From Bacillota bacterium (GTDB taxonomy: Bacteria; Bacillota; Sulfobacillia; JAJZYS01; JAJYTV01), in NCBI GenBank assembly GCA_021793215.1, contig JAJYTE010000006.1, forward strand, positions 1 to 64,000: a DNA stretch of 64,000 bases, in the 5' to 3' direction. Shown here one piece after another: positions 16,312 through 25,519 of this stretch. Each line of letters opens with the position of its first letter. The stretch's first letter is position 1. The notes below the pieces were generated by a model. It was not told the origin of the DNA. It did not search any database and worked only from the letters and a program-made list of their open reading frames with translations. A program made the position numbers and the translations under genes.

Positions 16312-17219
16312 TGCGGGTCGGAGCGATCGTGCGTGCGGATGACCAGCACGCGCGCGAAGTGATCTCGCTCGCGAAGACGCTGGGCGGCGCGGATGCCGCG
16401 ACGTTCGCGCTGCTCGCGGAACCGGCCCAGACCCGCGCAGGCGTCGGCGCGGTGCGCGGCGCCGTCGTGTCACCGGACGCGGACCTCGCGGAGCTGGCGG
16501 CGGCGGTGGGAGCGCTCCTGGGAGACTCCGCGCCGGACGTCATCCTGATCCCGGACGGACCGCTCTTCGAGGCGGTCGGCGCGCGGCTCGCAGGATCCCT
16601 CGGGCGCACGGCGGCACGCGACGTCGCGTCGGTCGAGATCGAAGGCGAGACGCTGCGCGTTGTGAAGGGCGCCTTCGGCGGCAAGGCTGCGGTTGCGCTC
16701 GAGGCGACGGGCTGCGCCGTGCTTGGGGTGCGGCAGGGGGCTTCAGAGGCTCAGGAGCTTTCGGAGCTGCCCGTCGCGATGGTCGACGTGCCGCACACAG
16801 AACCGCTGCTGGTGCAGCGACGCGCGGTGCGCGACAGCGCCGGCGACGACCTCGGGGCGGCCAAGGTGATCGTCTCGGGTGGGCGGGGGCTCGGCAGCAA
16901 AGACGCGTACGAGTCGCTGCGCGAGGTCGCGACGCTCCTCGGTGCGTCGCTCGGAGCATCGCGCGCCGCCGTCGACGAGGGCTGGGCGACGCCCAGCCAG
17001 CAGGTGGGCATCACGGGGCAGAAGGTTGCGCCGGACGTCTACTTCGCGATCGGCATCTCGGGCGCGAGCCAGCACCTCGGAGGCATGTCGGGCGCGCGCT
17101 ACGTCGTCGCCGTGAACCGGGACGAGAAGGCGCCGATCTTCGTGGCAGCCGACGTCGGCGTCGTCGCCGACTGGCACGCCCTGTGGCCGGAGCTGCGCCG
17201 TGCACTCACGGGGGCGTAG
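16311..17219 (+). CDS. etfA: Electron transfer flavoprotein, alpha subunit
   Basis: This 302-residue protein carries the EtfA C-terminal FAD domain with IVSGGRGLGSKDAYE, PSQQVGITGQKVAPDVYFAIGISG-type wording split over residues 215-260, and the final AVNRDEKAPIF block. Its N-terminal domain is degenerate, as is typical. It binds FAD and shuttles electrons from the acyl-CoA dehydrogenase to the quinone pool. ATG overlaps the etfB stop. Confidence 0.93.
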   Translation: MRVGAIVRADDQHAREVISLAKTLGGADAATFALLAEPAQTRAGVGAVRGAVVSPDADLAELAAAVGALLGDSAPDVILIPDGPLFEAVGARLAGSLGRTAARDVASVEIEGETLRVVKGAFGGKAAVALEATGCAVLGVRQGASEAQELSELPVAMVDVPHTEPLLVQRRAVRDSAGDDLGAAKVIVSGGRGLGSKDAYESLREVATLLGASLGASRAAVDEGWATPSQQVGITGQKVAPDVYFAIGISGASQHLGGMSGARYVVAVNRDEKAPIFVAADVGVVADWHALWPELRRALTGA

Positions 17220-17222
17220 GCA

Positions 17223-19175
17223 GTGACGCCGCATCGCGTCGTCTACTGGAACATCCCGGACCACGCCTGGATGTACCTGCCGTTCGCCGTGCTCGTCGTG
17301 GTGTTCTGCTACGGCTTCTACCGCCGCTGGCGCATTTGGTCGAAGGGCCAGCGCCGCCCCATCGGCCCTTGGGGGCCGCGGCTGCGCCGACTCGGAAGAC
17401 ACGCCGGACTGCAGTCCGGCGTGGTGAAGCGCCGCCTCCAAGGCTACGCCCATGTGGCGCTGGCCGTGGCCTTCATCCTGCTGTTCATCGGCACGCTCGT
17501 CGTCATGCTGAAGTCCGACTTCGGACTGCCGGTGATGCAGGGCGCCTTCTACCTCTGGTTCGAATCGTTCACGCTGGACGCGGCGGGCCTCGCGGGCATC
17601 GTCGCGCTGGCGATCTTCCTCTGGCGGCGCTACGGTCTGCGCCCCCAGGCGCTCTCGCGGGAGGCCGCGGACTTCTTCGTCCCATTCTCGCTGCTGATCA
17701 TCCTGATCACGGGCTTCGTGCTGCAGTCCCTGCGCATCTACGCCACCCACGACCCCTGGGGAGGCTACTCCTTCGTCGGCTACGCGCTGGCGAGCCTTTG
17801 GGGCGCGCTGCATCTCGGCATCCCGGCGGCGCTTCTCATCCACCGTTCGCTCTGGTGGTTCCACCTGCTGCTCGCCTTCAGCTTCCTCGCCGCGATCCCC
17901 TACAGCAAGATGATGCATCTGTTCACAGGACCGCTCGCGATCTTCCTCTCCGAGCCGACGCGCGGCAGCGGCCTCGACTCCCCGAACCTCGAGACGGCCG
18001 AGCGGCTCGGCGTCAACTTCCTCAGCGACCTGACCGTGAAGGACCTCGTCGACCTCGACGCCTGCACGGAGTGCGGGCGCTGCCAGGACGCCTGCCCGGC
18101 ATTCGCCTCGGGCAAGCCGCTCTCCCCGAAGCAGGTGATCCTCGACCTGCGTGAGCACGCGCGAAGCCGCCCGAACGAGCCGCTCACCCTCGCGATCAAG
18201 GACGAGACACTCTTCGCTTGCACGACCTGCCGCGCATGCCAGGAGGCCTGCCCGGTCGACATCGAGCACGTGCCCAAGATCGTCGGCATGCGCCGTTTCC
18301 GCGCGATGGAGGAGGGCGAGATCCCGGCCGGGCTCTCCGACGCCGTGCAGGGGATCGAGGAGCGGGGCCACCCGTTCCGCGGCAGCCAGGCCAGCCGCAC
18401 CACCTGGATGGAGGGGCTCGACCTGCGCGTCTGGCAGGAGGGTACGCCCTGCGAGACGCTGCTCTGGGTCGGCTGCGCCGGCGCCTTCGACCCGAGGGCT
18501 CAGAAGGTGGCGCGCGCCTTGGCGCAGCTGCTGCTCGCCATGGGTGAGGACGTGAAGGTACTCGGCGGTCGCGAGAGCTGCACGGGCGATCCCGCGCGCC
18601 GCGCCGGCCAGGAGTACCTCTACCAGATCCAGGCCCAGCAGAACGTCGAACTTCTGCAGCAGGTCGCGCCGAAGCGCATCGTCACGATGTGCCCGCACTG
18701 CATGCAGCAGCTTCGAAACGAGTACCGGGACTTCGGCGCGAACTTCGAGGTTGTGCACCACAGCGAGTACCTCTCGATGGCCCTCGTCACGGGACGCATC
18801 TCGCACGCCGCCGGCGGCAAGCGCGTCACCTACCACGACCCCTGCTACCTCAGCCGCTACAACGGCATCGTCGACGCGCCGCGCGAGGTGCTGTCGGGCG
18901 CCGGGATGGAGCTCACCGAGATGCCGCGGCACGGAACGGACTCCTTCTGCTGCGGCGCCGGCGGCGGCTGGGCCTTCCGCGAGGAGGGCGCGCCGCGCGT
19001 GAACCGGCTACGGGCCAAGGAGGCGGTGGAGACCGGGGCGGAGGTCGTCGCGACGTCGTGCCCCTTCTGTCTCAACATGATGAGCGATGGCGTGCGCGCC
19101 GAGGGAGGTGGAGAGGTCCAGGACATCGCCGAGATCCTGTGGGAGCAGGTGGCCACGTCCCCAGTCGCGGACTGA
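17223..19175 (+). CDS. EtfD-like membrane Fe-S oxidoreductase (ETF:menaquinone reductase)
   Basis: This 650-residue protein has about six N-terminal membrane helices (NarI/cytochrome-b-like, with several His in helices), two 4Fe-4S ferredoxin motifs (CTECGRCQDACP near residue 281 and CTTCRACQEACP near 333), and two C-terminal CCG domains (HDPCYLSRYNG near 540, CCGAGGG near 577). This HdrD-like layout is that of EtfD/FadF, known to connect ETF to menaquinone in mycobacteria and some Bacillota. It lies immediately after etfA, so it is the likely exit for beta-oxidation electrons to the respiratory chain. GTG start at 17223. Confidence 0.9.
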   Translation: MTPHRVVYWNIPDHAWMYLPFAVLVVVFCYGFYRRWRIWSKGQRRPIGPWGPRLRRLGRHAGLQSGVVKRRLQGYAHVALAVAFILLFIGTLVVMLKSDFGLPVMQGAFYLWFESFTLDAAGLAGIVALAIFLWRRYGLRPQALSREAADFFVPFSLLIILITGFVLQSLRIYATHDPWGGYSFVGYALASLWGALHLGIPAALLIHRSLWWFHLLLAFSFLAAIPYSKMMHLFTGPLAIFLSEPTRGSGLDSPNLETAERLGVNFLSDLTVKDLVDLDACTECGRCQDACPAFASGKPLSPKQVILDLREHARSRPNEPLTLAIKDETLFACTTCRACQEACPVDIEHVPKIVGMRRFRAMEEGEIPAGLSDAVQGIEERGHPFRGSQASRTTWMEGLDLRVWQEGTPCETLLWVGCAGAFDPRAQKVARALAQLLLAMGEDVKVLGGRESCTGDPARRAGQEYLYQIQAQQNVELLQQVAPKRIVTMCPHCMQQLRNEYRDFGANFEVVHHSEYLSMALVTGRISHAAGGKRVTYHDPCYLSRYNGIVDAPREVLSGAGMELTEMPRHGTDSFCCGAGGGWAFREEGAPRVNRLRAKEAVETGAEVVATSCPFCLNMMSDGVRAEGGGEVQDIAEILWEQVATSPVAD

Positions 19176-19190
19176 AGGGAGGAACACGCC

Positions 19191-20834
19191 ATGGCGGCCG
19201 AAACCGAGGTCGTACCAGGCGGCGCCGAGCGGCATCTCGACTACCCGGACTGGACGATTCCCGAGATCCTGCGGCAGTCGGAGGCGAAGTACCCCGAGCG
19301 CAAGGCATTGCGCTTCATGGGCCGCACCGTCACCTACCGGCGTCTTCTGGAGGACGTCGAGGCATTCGCGCGCGGCCTGGTCGCCCTCGGAGTAAGGCCG
19401 GGCGACCGCGTGGCGCTCGTGCTGCCGAACGCGCCGCAGTTCTTGATCGCGTACTACGGGACCCTCGCCGCGGGAGCCATCGTCGTACCGACGAACCCCC
19501 TCTACACCCCGCGCGAGTTCGACGTTCAGTTCCAGGATGCGCAGCCGCGCGCCGTCGTCGCGCTGGACCTCGTGGCGGGCCGCCTGCAGGGTGCCCTCGG
19601 AGACGCGAAGCTCATCGTGACGCGCGTGGGCGACTACCTGCCGCCCGCACTCGCCATGGCGCAGCGCCTGACGCAGCACTCCCCGGAGGTGTCGGCCGGA
19701 GCGATCACCCTGCGCGCCCTGCTGCGCGAAGGGGCCTCGGGCCGCGCGTTGCCGGATGAGGACCTCCCCGACGCGGTAGCAGTCCTCCAGTACACGGGCG
19801 GAACGACGGGCACGCCGAAGGGCGCGATGCTCTCGCACCGCAACCTCGTCGCGAACGCCCTGCAGTGCCGCGCGTGGGTGCCGGAGTACTCCGGGCAACA
19901 GGAGCGCGTGCTGGCGGTGATCCCGTTCTTCCACGTGTTCGGCATGACGGTCGCGATGAACTTCGGCATCCTCGTCGGCGCCGAGATCGACCTCGTGCCG
20001 CGCTTCATCCCCTCCCGGATGGCGAGGGAGGTGCGGAGATTCCGGCCGACCTTCCTCCCTGGCGCCCCAGCGATCTACGAGTCGGTCGCGGCAGACCCCA
20101 GGGCGGCGAGCTGGGACATGCGCTCGATCCGGTACTGCATCTCAGGGTCGGCGCCACTCTCTCTCGCCCTGCAGGAGCGGTTCGAGAAGCTGACGGGCGG
20201 CGTCCTGGTCGAGGGGTACGGGCTGACGGAGGCATCGCCGGTGACGCACTGCAACCCGCTGACGGGCCAGCGCAAGATCGGCACGGTCGGCACGCCGTTC
20301 CCGGACACGGAGCAACGCATCCTCGACCCGGAGGACCCGACGCGCGAACTCGCGCCCGGCGAACCGGGAGAGCTCGCGGTGCGGGGCCCGCAGGTGATGC
20401 TCGGATACTACGGCCGGCCGGACGAGACGGCGCGCGTTCTGCGCGACGGCTGGCTCCTGACCGGGGACGTCGCTGTGATCGACGAGGACGGCTTCTGCCG
20501 CATCGTCGACCGCAAGAAGGACCTGATCATCGTCAGCGGGTTCAACGTCTACCCGCGTGAGGTGGAGGAAGTGCTCCTGCAGTACCCAGGCGTGCGCGAG
20601 GCCGCCGTGGTCGGCGTACCGGACCCGCACAGTGGTCAGGCGGTGCGGGCGGTGCTCGTCCCGGACCACGGCGAGGAGCTCGATACGGAGAAGCTGCGGG
20701 CGTTCTGCCGCGAGCGCCTCGCGGGCTACAAGACGCCCCGCCAGTGGGAGACGCGCGCGGAGTTGCCGCGCACCGTGATCGGGAAGGTGCTGCGGCGCGA
20801 TCTCGTGGAGCAGGCGAACAAGGAGGAATCTTGA
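19191..20834 (+). CDS. fadD: Long-chain acyl-CoA synthetase
   Basis: This 547-residue ANL-superfamily enzyme has the P-loop-like YTGGTTGTPKGAMLSHRN, the adenylate motif YGLTEASPVTH, TGDVAVID, and the hinge VDRKKDLIIVSGFNVYPREVEE; the catalytic C-terminal lysine is in GKVLRRDL. It activates fatty acids with ATP and CoA for entry into the pathway encoded around it. The ATG follows gaagggagg. Chain-length preference is not readable. Confidence 0.92.
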   Translation: MAAETEVVPGGAERHLDYPDWTIPEILRQSEAKYPERKALRFMGRTVTYRRLLEDVEAFARGLVALGVRPGDRVALVLPNAPQFLIAYYGTLAAGAIVVPTNPLYTPREFDVQFQDAQPRAVVALDLVAGRLQGALGDAKLIVTRVGDYLPPALAMAQRLTQHSPEVSAGAITLRALLREGASGRALPDEDLPDAVAVLQYTGGTTGTPKGAMLSHRNLVANALQCRAWVPEYSGQQERVLAVIPFFHVFGMTVAMNFGILVGAEIDLVPRFIPSRMAREVRRFRPTFLPGAPAIYESVAADPRAASWDMRSIRYCISGSAPLSLALQERFEKLTGGVLVEGYGLTEASPVTHCNPLTGQRKIGTVGTPFPDTEQRILDPEDPTRELAPGEPGELAVRGPQVMLGYYGRPDETARVLRDGWLLTGDVAVIDEDGFCRIVDRKKDLIIVSGFNVYPREVEEVLLQYPGVREAAVVGVPDPHSGQAVRAVLVPDHGEELDTEKLRAFCRERLAGYKTPRQWETRAELPRTVIGKVLRRDLVEQANKEES

Positions 20835-22012
20835 TGGGTGTCGTCATCCTCGGCGCGAAGCGGACGCCGGTGGGCAGCTTCGGCGGCGGATTGCGCGACG
20901 TGAAGGCGACGGAGCTCGGGCGGACCGCGGCTGCGGCCGCGCTGGAGGCCGCAGAGATCGAGAAATCCGACGTGGACCAGGTGGTGTTCGGCTCCGGCGG
21001 CATGCCGATCGCGGAGGCGAACCTGGCGCGGCAGGTGGGCCTGCACCTCGGACTGCCGTATGAGGTGCCGGCGTACACGGTGCAGCGCAACTGCGCATCG
21101 GGCATCCAAGCCATCGTCTCGGGCGCGCAGGAGATCCTGCTCGGGCAGGCGCAGGTCGTGTTGACGGGCGGCGCCGAGTCGATGTCGGGCGCACCGTACC
21201 TGACGTACGGCGCGCGCTGGGGCATCCGTCTGCGCCACGCGGAGCTGCGCGACAGCATCTGGGAGGGACTGACGGACCTCTACTCCGGCACGGTGATGGG
21301 GGAGACGGCCGAGATCCTCGCGGACGACTACGACATCTCCCGGCGCGAGATGGACGAACTGGCCGTGGAGAGCCACCAGAAGGCGTTCCGCGCGAGCCGT
21401 TCCGGGCGCTTCAAGGAGGAGATCGCCCCCGTGGAGATCCCGTCCCGGCGCGGAGAGCCCGAGGTGATCGCGCAGGACGAGGGCATCCTCGCCGGCCTCT
21501 CGCCGGAACGCCTCGCCACGGCCCCCGCGACGTTCCGAAAGGGCGGCCGCGTCACGCCGGGCAACTCCTCGCCCCTGAACGACGCCGGGGCGGCTGTCGT
21601 GCTCGCGGACGAGGAGTGGGCCAAGGCGCACGGCAAGAAGCCGCTCGCGCGCATCGTCAGCTACGCGTTCTCCGGCTGCGATCCGCGGCGCATGGGGCTG
21701 GGGCCCGTGCGGGCGACCGACATGGCGCTCACCCGCGCCGGGCTCTCGCTCGCCGACATCGGCCTCGTGGAGATCAACGAGGCGTTCGCGGCGCAGTACC
21801 TCGCGGTGGAGCGCGAGATGAAGTGGAACCGCGAGATCGTCAACGTGAACGGCGGTGCGCTGGCCCTTGGCCACCCGATCGGGGCCACGGGGGCGCGGCT
21901 CGTTACGACGCTCGTGCACGAGATGCCGCGTCGCGGCGTGCGCTACGGCCTCGCGACGCTCTGCGTCGGCGGAGGGCAGGGCGCCAGCCTGATCCTGGAG
22001 GTGCAGGGCTGA
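20834..22012 (+). CDS. Acetyl-CoA acyltransferase (thiolase)
   Basis: This 392-residue thiolase has the nucleophile Cys87 in QRNCASGIQA, the NEAFAA motif, the GGALALGHPIGATGARL block and the C-terminal acid/base cysteine in TLCVGGGQGAS. It performs the last thiolytic step of beta-oxidation. The start ATG overlaps the ligase stop by 1 base and follows an aggagg site. It could also work in the condensing direction (acetoacetyl-CoA synthesis). Confidence 0.93.
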   Translation: MGVVILGAKRTPVGSFGGGLRDVKATELGRTAAAAALEAAEIEKSDVDQVVFGSGGMPIAEANLARQVGLHLGLPYEVPAYTVQRNCASGIQAIVSGAQEILLGQAQVVLTGGAESMSGAPYLTYGARWGIRLRHAELRDSIWEGLTDLYSGTVMGETAEILADDYDISRREMDELAVESHQKAFRASRSGRFKEEIAPVEIPSRRGEPEVIAQDEGILAGLSPERLATAPATFRKGGRVTPGNSSPLNDAGAAVVLADEEWAKAHGKKPLARIVSYAFSGCDPRRMGLGPVRATDMALTRAGLSLADIGLVEINEAFAAQYLAVEREMKWNREIVNVNGGALALGHPIGATGARLVTTLVHEMPRRGVRYGLATLCVGGGQGASLILEVQG

Positions 22013-22863
22013 TGTACGTGTTCAAGGCGGCGGTACTGGGGGCAGGGACGATGGGGGCGGAGATCGCCCAGGTGATCTCGCTCTCGGGCCTGCCGGTGGT
22101 GCTGAAGGATGTGGACGAAGGTCAGCTCGGGCGCGGCATGGCCCACATCCGCGAGATCTACGGTCGGCGCGTCCAGCGCGGGCGCCTGACCGAGCACGAC
22201 GCGGAGGACCGCCTCGCACTCGTCCAGCCACAGCTCGACTACAAGGGGTTCTCCGACGTCGACCTCGTGATCGAGGCGGTGCCGGAGAAGCTCGCCCTGA
22301 AGCAGGCGGTGCTCGGAGAGGTGGAGGCCCAGGTCTCGATGACGGCGCTCCTCGCGACCAACACGTCGGCCCTGCCGGTCACGGAGATCGGGCAGAGCCT
22401 CGCGCGGCCGCAGCGCCTCGTGGGCATGCACTTCTTCTTCCCGGCCTCGGTGATGAAGCTCGTCGAGGTGATCGCCGGGGAGCGCACGGACGAGGAGTAC
22501 ATCGACTCCGCGATCGAGTTCGTCGAGAGCATCCGGCGCGTCGGCGTGCGCGTGCGCGAGTGCCCGGGCTTCCTCGTGAACCGCATCCTGATGGCCGGCC
22601 TCGCCGAGGTGCTGCGCGCCGAGCGGGACCTCTCCCTCGAGCCGAGGGAGATCGACGCCGTGGTCGCGGCGTCGAAGCTGGCGCCGATGGGTCCGTACGC
22701 CCTCGCCGACGCTCTGGGTCTCGACATCGCCCAGGACGTGGCGCAGACGCTTCAGGCGGCCTACGGCGAGCGCTTCGACCTCGGCGACCGCATCGCGAAC
22801 CTGATCGCCCAGGGCAAGCGCGGCGCGAAGACCGGCGAGGGCTTCTACACCTACACAGGCTGA
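22012..22863 (+). CDS. 3-hydroxyacyl-CoA dehydrogenase (HBD type)
   Basis: This 283-residue protein has an N-terminal NAD-binding Rossmann fold (GAGTMGAEIA at 11-20), the catalytic region with NTSALPVTEI and MHFFFPASVMKLVEVI, and one C-terminal 3HCDH helical domain with PGFLVNRIL. It oxidises 3-hydroxyacyl-CoA to 3-ketoacyl-CoA. The length is that of the clostridial single-domain type, but the following small gene supplies a second copy of the C-terminal domain. Confidence 0.93.
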   Translation: MYVFKAAVLGAGTMGAEIAQVISLSGLPVVLKDVDEGQLGRGMAHIREIYGRRVQRGRLTEHDAEDRLALVQPQLDYKGFSDVDLVIEAVPEKLALKQAVLGEVEAQVSMTALLATNTSALPVTEIGQSLARPQRLVGMHFFFPASVMKLVEVIAGERTDEEYIDSAIEFVESIRRVGVRVRECPGFLVNRILMAGLAEVLRAERDLSLEPREIDAVVAASKLAPMGPYALADALGLDIAQDVAQTLQAAYGERFDLGDRIANLIAQGKRGAKTGEGFYTYTG

Positions 22864-22875
22864 GGGGGCTGCGCG

Positions 22876-23184
22876 ATGACGAAGGATCAGGAAACCGAAC
22901 TGCTCGACCGCTTCAACCTCGCGGTCTTCCTCGAGGCGGTGCGCTGCCTCGACGAGAACGTTTCGACCGCACGGGAGATCGACATCGCGATGCGTGCCGG
23001 TGCTGGGCTCTCCGAGGGCCCGCTCGGGCGCGCGGACAAGGTCGGTCTCGACAAGGTGCTCGCGCGCCTCGAGGAGCTCGAGGCGCGCTGGGGAGATCGC
23101 TTCCACCCGCCCGAGCGGCTGCGCGCGCTCGTCGCTTCAGGACGCACTGGCGTCGCGGCGGGGAGGGGCTTCCTTGAGTACTAG
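22876..23184 (+). CDS. Stand-alone 3-hydroxyacyl-CoA dehydrogenase C-terminal domain
   Basis: This 102-residue protein resembles the second 3HCDH C-terminal helical domain of FadB/FadN-type proteins: a helix starting DRFNLAVFLEAVRCLDE, the GPLGRADKVGLDKVL segment and a terminal G-R-G-F. It has no NAD-binding domain. Coming 12 nt after the dehydrogenase gene, it probably complements it to a FadB-like two-C-domain arrangement in trans. The 3' end overlaps the enoyl-CoA hydratase start. Confidence 0.75.
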   Translation: MTKDQETELLDRFNLAVFLEAVRCLDENVSTAREIDIAMRAGAGLSEGPLGRADKVGLDKVLARLEELEARWGDRFHPPERLRALVASGRTGVAAGRGFLEY

Positions 23185-23947
23185 CGGGGAGCTCCTGCGC
23201 GAGCAGCGCGAGGGCTTCGTCACGACGCTCACCATCACCCATCCGCCGGTGAACGCGATGTCCGTAGAGCTCCTGGACGCGCTCGACGAGGCGTTTTCGC
23301 GCCTTGCGGGCGACGAAGGAGTGCGCGTCGTCGTTCTGACGGGGGAAGGTATGTTCTTCAGCGCCGGTGCGGATCTCAAGTCGGTGATGTCGACGGGTCC
23401 GCAGGCGCTCGTGGCGCGCGGCCGGGAGGTCTACCCCCGGATCGCGGCCTTCCCGAAGCCGCTGATCGCGGCGGTGAATGGGCTCTGCCTCGGTGGAGGA
23501 CTGGAACTCGCGCTCTGCGCCGACATCCGGCTCTGCGCCGAGTCTGCGAAGTTCGGCCAGCCGGAGATCAATCTGGGGATCATCCCGGGCTGGGGCGGAA
23601 CCCAGCGACTGCCGGCCGCGATCGGGGCGCAGCGTGCCGCGGAACTCATCTACAGCGGGCGCCAGATGCGCGCCAAGGAGGCCGCGGAGGCGGGGCTCGT
23701 CCTGCGCGCATACCCCGACGATGAGTTGCGCGACCAGGTGCGCAACCTGGCGCGGGGACTCGCGGAGAAACCGCCCTTGGCGCTCGCCGCAGCGAAGCAG
23801 GCGATCGCGGAGGGGCTCGCGAGCGGGCCCGGAGAGGGCTACCGCGCCGAGGGCGAGGCGATGGAACGTCTTTCGCAGACCCGCGACGCGCAGGAGGGCA
23901 TCATGGCCATGTTCGAGAAGCGCCGGCCGCGCTTCGAGGGGCGGTGA
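23174..23947 (+). CDS. Enoyl-CoA hydratase
   Basis: This 257-residue crotonase-fold protein has the oxyanion-hole segments SAGADLK and NGLCLGGGLELAL, and both catalytic-type acidic positions: a Glu in FGQPEINLGIIPGWGGTQRL and the following G-W-G-G-T block. It hydrates trans-2-enoyl-CoA. The start is a TTG at 23174 behind a ggagggg site, overlapping the preceding gene. It is the last gene of the operon; 100 nt with no gene or clear terminator follow. Confidence 0.92.
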   Translation: MSTSGELLREQREGFVTTLTITHPPVNAMSVELLDALDEAFSRLAGDEGVRVVVLTGEGMFFSAGADLKSVMSTGPQALVARGREVYPRIAAFPKPLIAAVNGLCLGGGLELALCADIRLCAESAKFGQPEINLGIIPGWGGTQRLPAAIGAQRAAELIYSGRQMRAKEAAEAGLVLRAYPDDELRDQVRNLARGLAEKPPLALAAAKQAIAEGLASGPGEGYRAEGEAMERLSQTRDAQEGIMAMFEKRRPRFEGR

Positions 23948-24047
23948 GAGGACACTTTTCTTCCTGAGTACCGCAGGTCGTCTTACCAGGAGTTTCCGTA
24001 TCGGGCGCAGAATCGTCCGTGCAGGAGTTCCCGAAGGAGGCGTACCT

Positions 24048-25394
24048 GTGAGAAGACCCATCCGGTTGGTGCAGTCATCCCTCGCAGCCCTGGGGATCGC
24101 GGCGCTCGGCGCGTTTGCCGGCACAGGTGGCATCGTCCAGGCTGCCGGCGGCAACAGCGGCTCGATCACCTACGTCGCGAATCCGCCGGAGCACTTCGCG
24201 TTCGCGGATGTACCGGCTTCCGGATTCCCGTCCCCCTCGGCCTGCGTCGCCGCGTTCGGCTTCGCGTGCTACACGCCGCAGGAGATCCGCACGGCGTACG
24301 ATGTGCCGGCGACCCTCACGGGCGCCGGCCAGACGATCGTGATCGTCGACGCCTACGGCAGCCCGACGATCAGCCAGGACCTTCAGACCTTCGATGCGAC
24401 CTTCGGCCTGCCGGACCCGCAGTTGAACATCATCTACCCGGACGGCAAGCCGCAGGTCTTCCAGTCGCACGGCAAGGCTGGCGCCACCGCCATCGGTTGG
24501 GCGCAGGAGACCTCCCTGGATGTTGAGTGGTCGCACGCGATCGCGCCGGGCGCGACGATCGATCTGGTGGTCGCTCCGACCTCCAACGGCAACGCGCTGA
24601 ACGTCGCAGAGGAGTACGCGGTCCAAAACCACCTCGGGAACGTCATGTCGATGAGCTTCGGCGCGCCGGAGGCGGCGATCGCGGGAGGCGGCAACAACCT
24701 GCAGCTGCAGCAGGCCGACGGCATCTACCGCGACGCGGCGGCGGCCGGCATCAGCGTCTTCGCCTCGTCGGGCGACAACGGCGCCGGGAACGGCTACAGC
24801 GCGCCGAACGCGCTCTTCCCGGCATCCGACCCCTACGTCACGTCTGTGGGCGGCACGAACCTCTACATGAGCGACAGCGGCCAGTACCAGAGCGAGACGG
24901 TCTGGAACGACTCCGACCCGTCCCTTTGCGCCTTCGGCTGCACTGCGGGACCGTTCGGCGCCACGGGCGGCGCACCGAGCGCCGTCTTCCAGGCGCCAGC
25001 GTTCCAGGCCGGGGTCACGGGGCAGTCGATGCGCACGACGTCCGACGTCTCCTACAACGCGTCGGTGTACACCTCGGTGCTGGTCTACCTCGGCTTCCTC
25101 GGGCAGAACAGCGGATTCTACTTCTTCGGCGGAACGAGCGAGGGAGCCCCGCAGTGGGCTGCGATCACCGCCCTCGCCGACGAGTCCGCCGGCCACGCGC
25201 TCGGCGACCTCAACCCGCTGCTCTACCAGATCGGTCAGAACCCGACGGAGTACGCGGCCGACTTCCACGACGTGACCGTGGGCCAGAACGGCTTCGGCAG
25301 CCCAGGGTTCAACGCCGGTACGGGCTACGACCTGCCGACGGGCCTCGGATCGCCGGACGTTGCGAACCTCATCGGAACGCTCTCCGGGCACTAG
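24048..25394 (+). CDS. Secreted S53 sedolisin-type serine-carboxyl peptidase without propeptide domain
   Basis: This 448-residue protein starts at a GTG behind gaaggagg. A signal peptide spans about residues 1-33 (hydrophobic core, then AAGG). The sedolisin domain begins near CYTPQEIRTAYDVP (residue 74). The catalytic triad is visible as Glu154 and Asp158 in ETSLD and Ser364 in GGTSEGAPQW; the oxyanion Asp243 is in SSGDNG. Calcium-site-like HDVTVGQNG and GYDLPTGLGSP segments end it. Only about 40 residues separate signal peptide and catalytic domain, so the usual 150-200 residue prodomain is absent. Sedolisins are active at acidic pH, hinting at an acidic habitat (inference). Confidence 0.88.
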   Translation: MRRPIRLVQSSLAALGIAALGAFAGTGGIVQAAGGNSGSITYVANPPEHFAFADVPASGFPSPSACVAAFGFACYTPQEIRTAYDVPATLTGAGQTIVIVDAYGSPTISQDLQTFDATFGLPDPQLNIIYPDGKPQVFQSHGKAGATAIGWAQETSLDVEWSHAIAPGATIDLVVAPTSNGNALNVAEEYAVQNHLGNVMSMSFGAPEAAIAGGGNNLQLQQADGIYRDAAAAGISVFASSGDNGAGNGYSAPNALFPASDPYVTSVGGTNLYMSDSGQYQSETVWNDSDPSLCAFGCTAGPFGATGGAPSAVFQAPAFQAGVTGQSMRTTSDVSYNASVYTSVLVYLGFLGQNSGFYFFGGTSEGAPQWAAITALADESAGHALGDLNPLLYQIGQNPTEYAADFHDVTVGQNGFGSPGFNAGTGYDLPTGLGSPDVANLIGTLSGH

Positions 25395-25420
25395 AGAGAC
25401 CCAAACCGGAGGAACCAAGC

Positions 25421-25456
25421 GAAGGACGGGCACCGCACGCGCGGTGCCCGTCCTTC
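25421..25456. terminator. Bidirectional terminator-like hairpin
   Basis: A 16-bp perfect stem (25421-25436 and 25441-25456) with loop ACGC lies between the convergent sedolisin and uppP genes. No T-tract follows on the plus strand, so its strength as an intrinsic terminator is uncertain. Confidence 0.55.
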
Positions 25457-25519
25457 GGCGCCTCGATGGCGGGAACCATCGCAGGGCCGACCGGGAGGAG
25501 TGCGACGGGGGCGCGAGGA

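Noticed and set aside
16743-18932. 729-codon minus-strand open frame
   Set aside because: Shadow of etfA and the EtfD-like gene, with low-complexity His/Arg/Leu composition and no motif.
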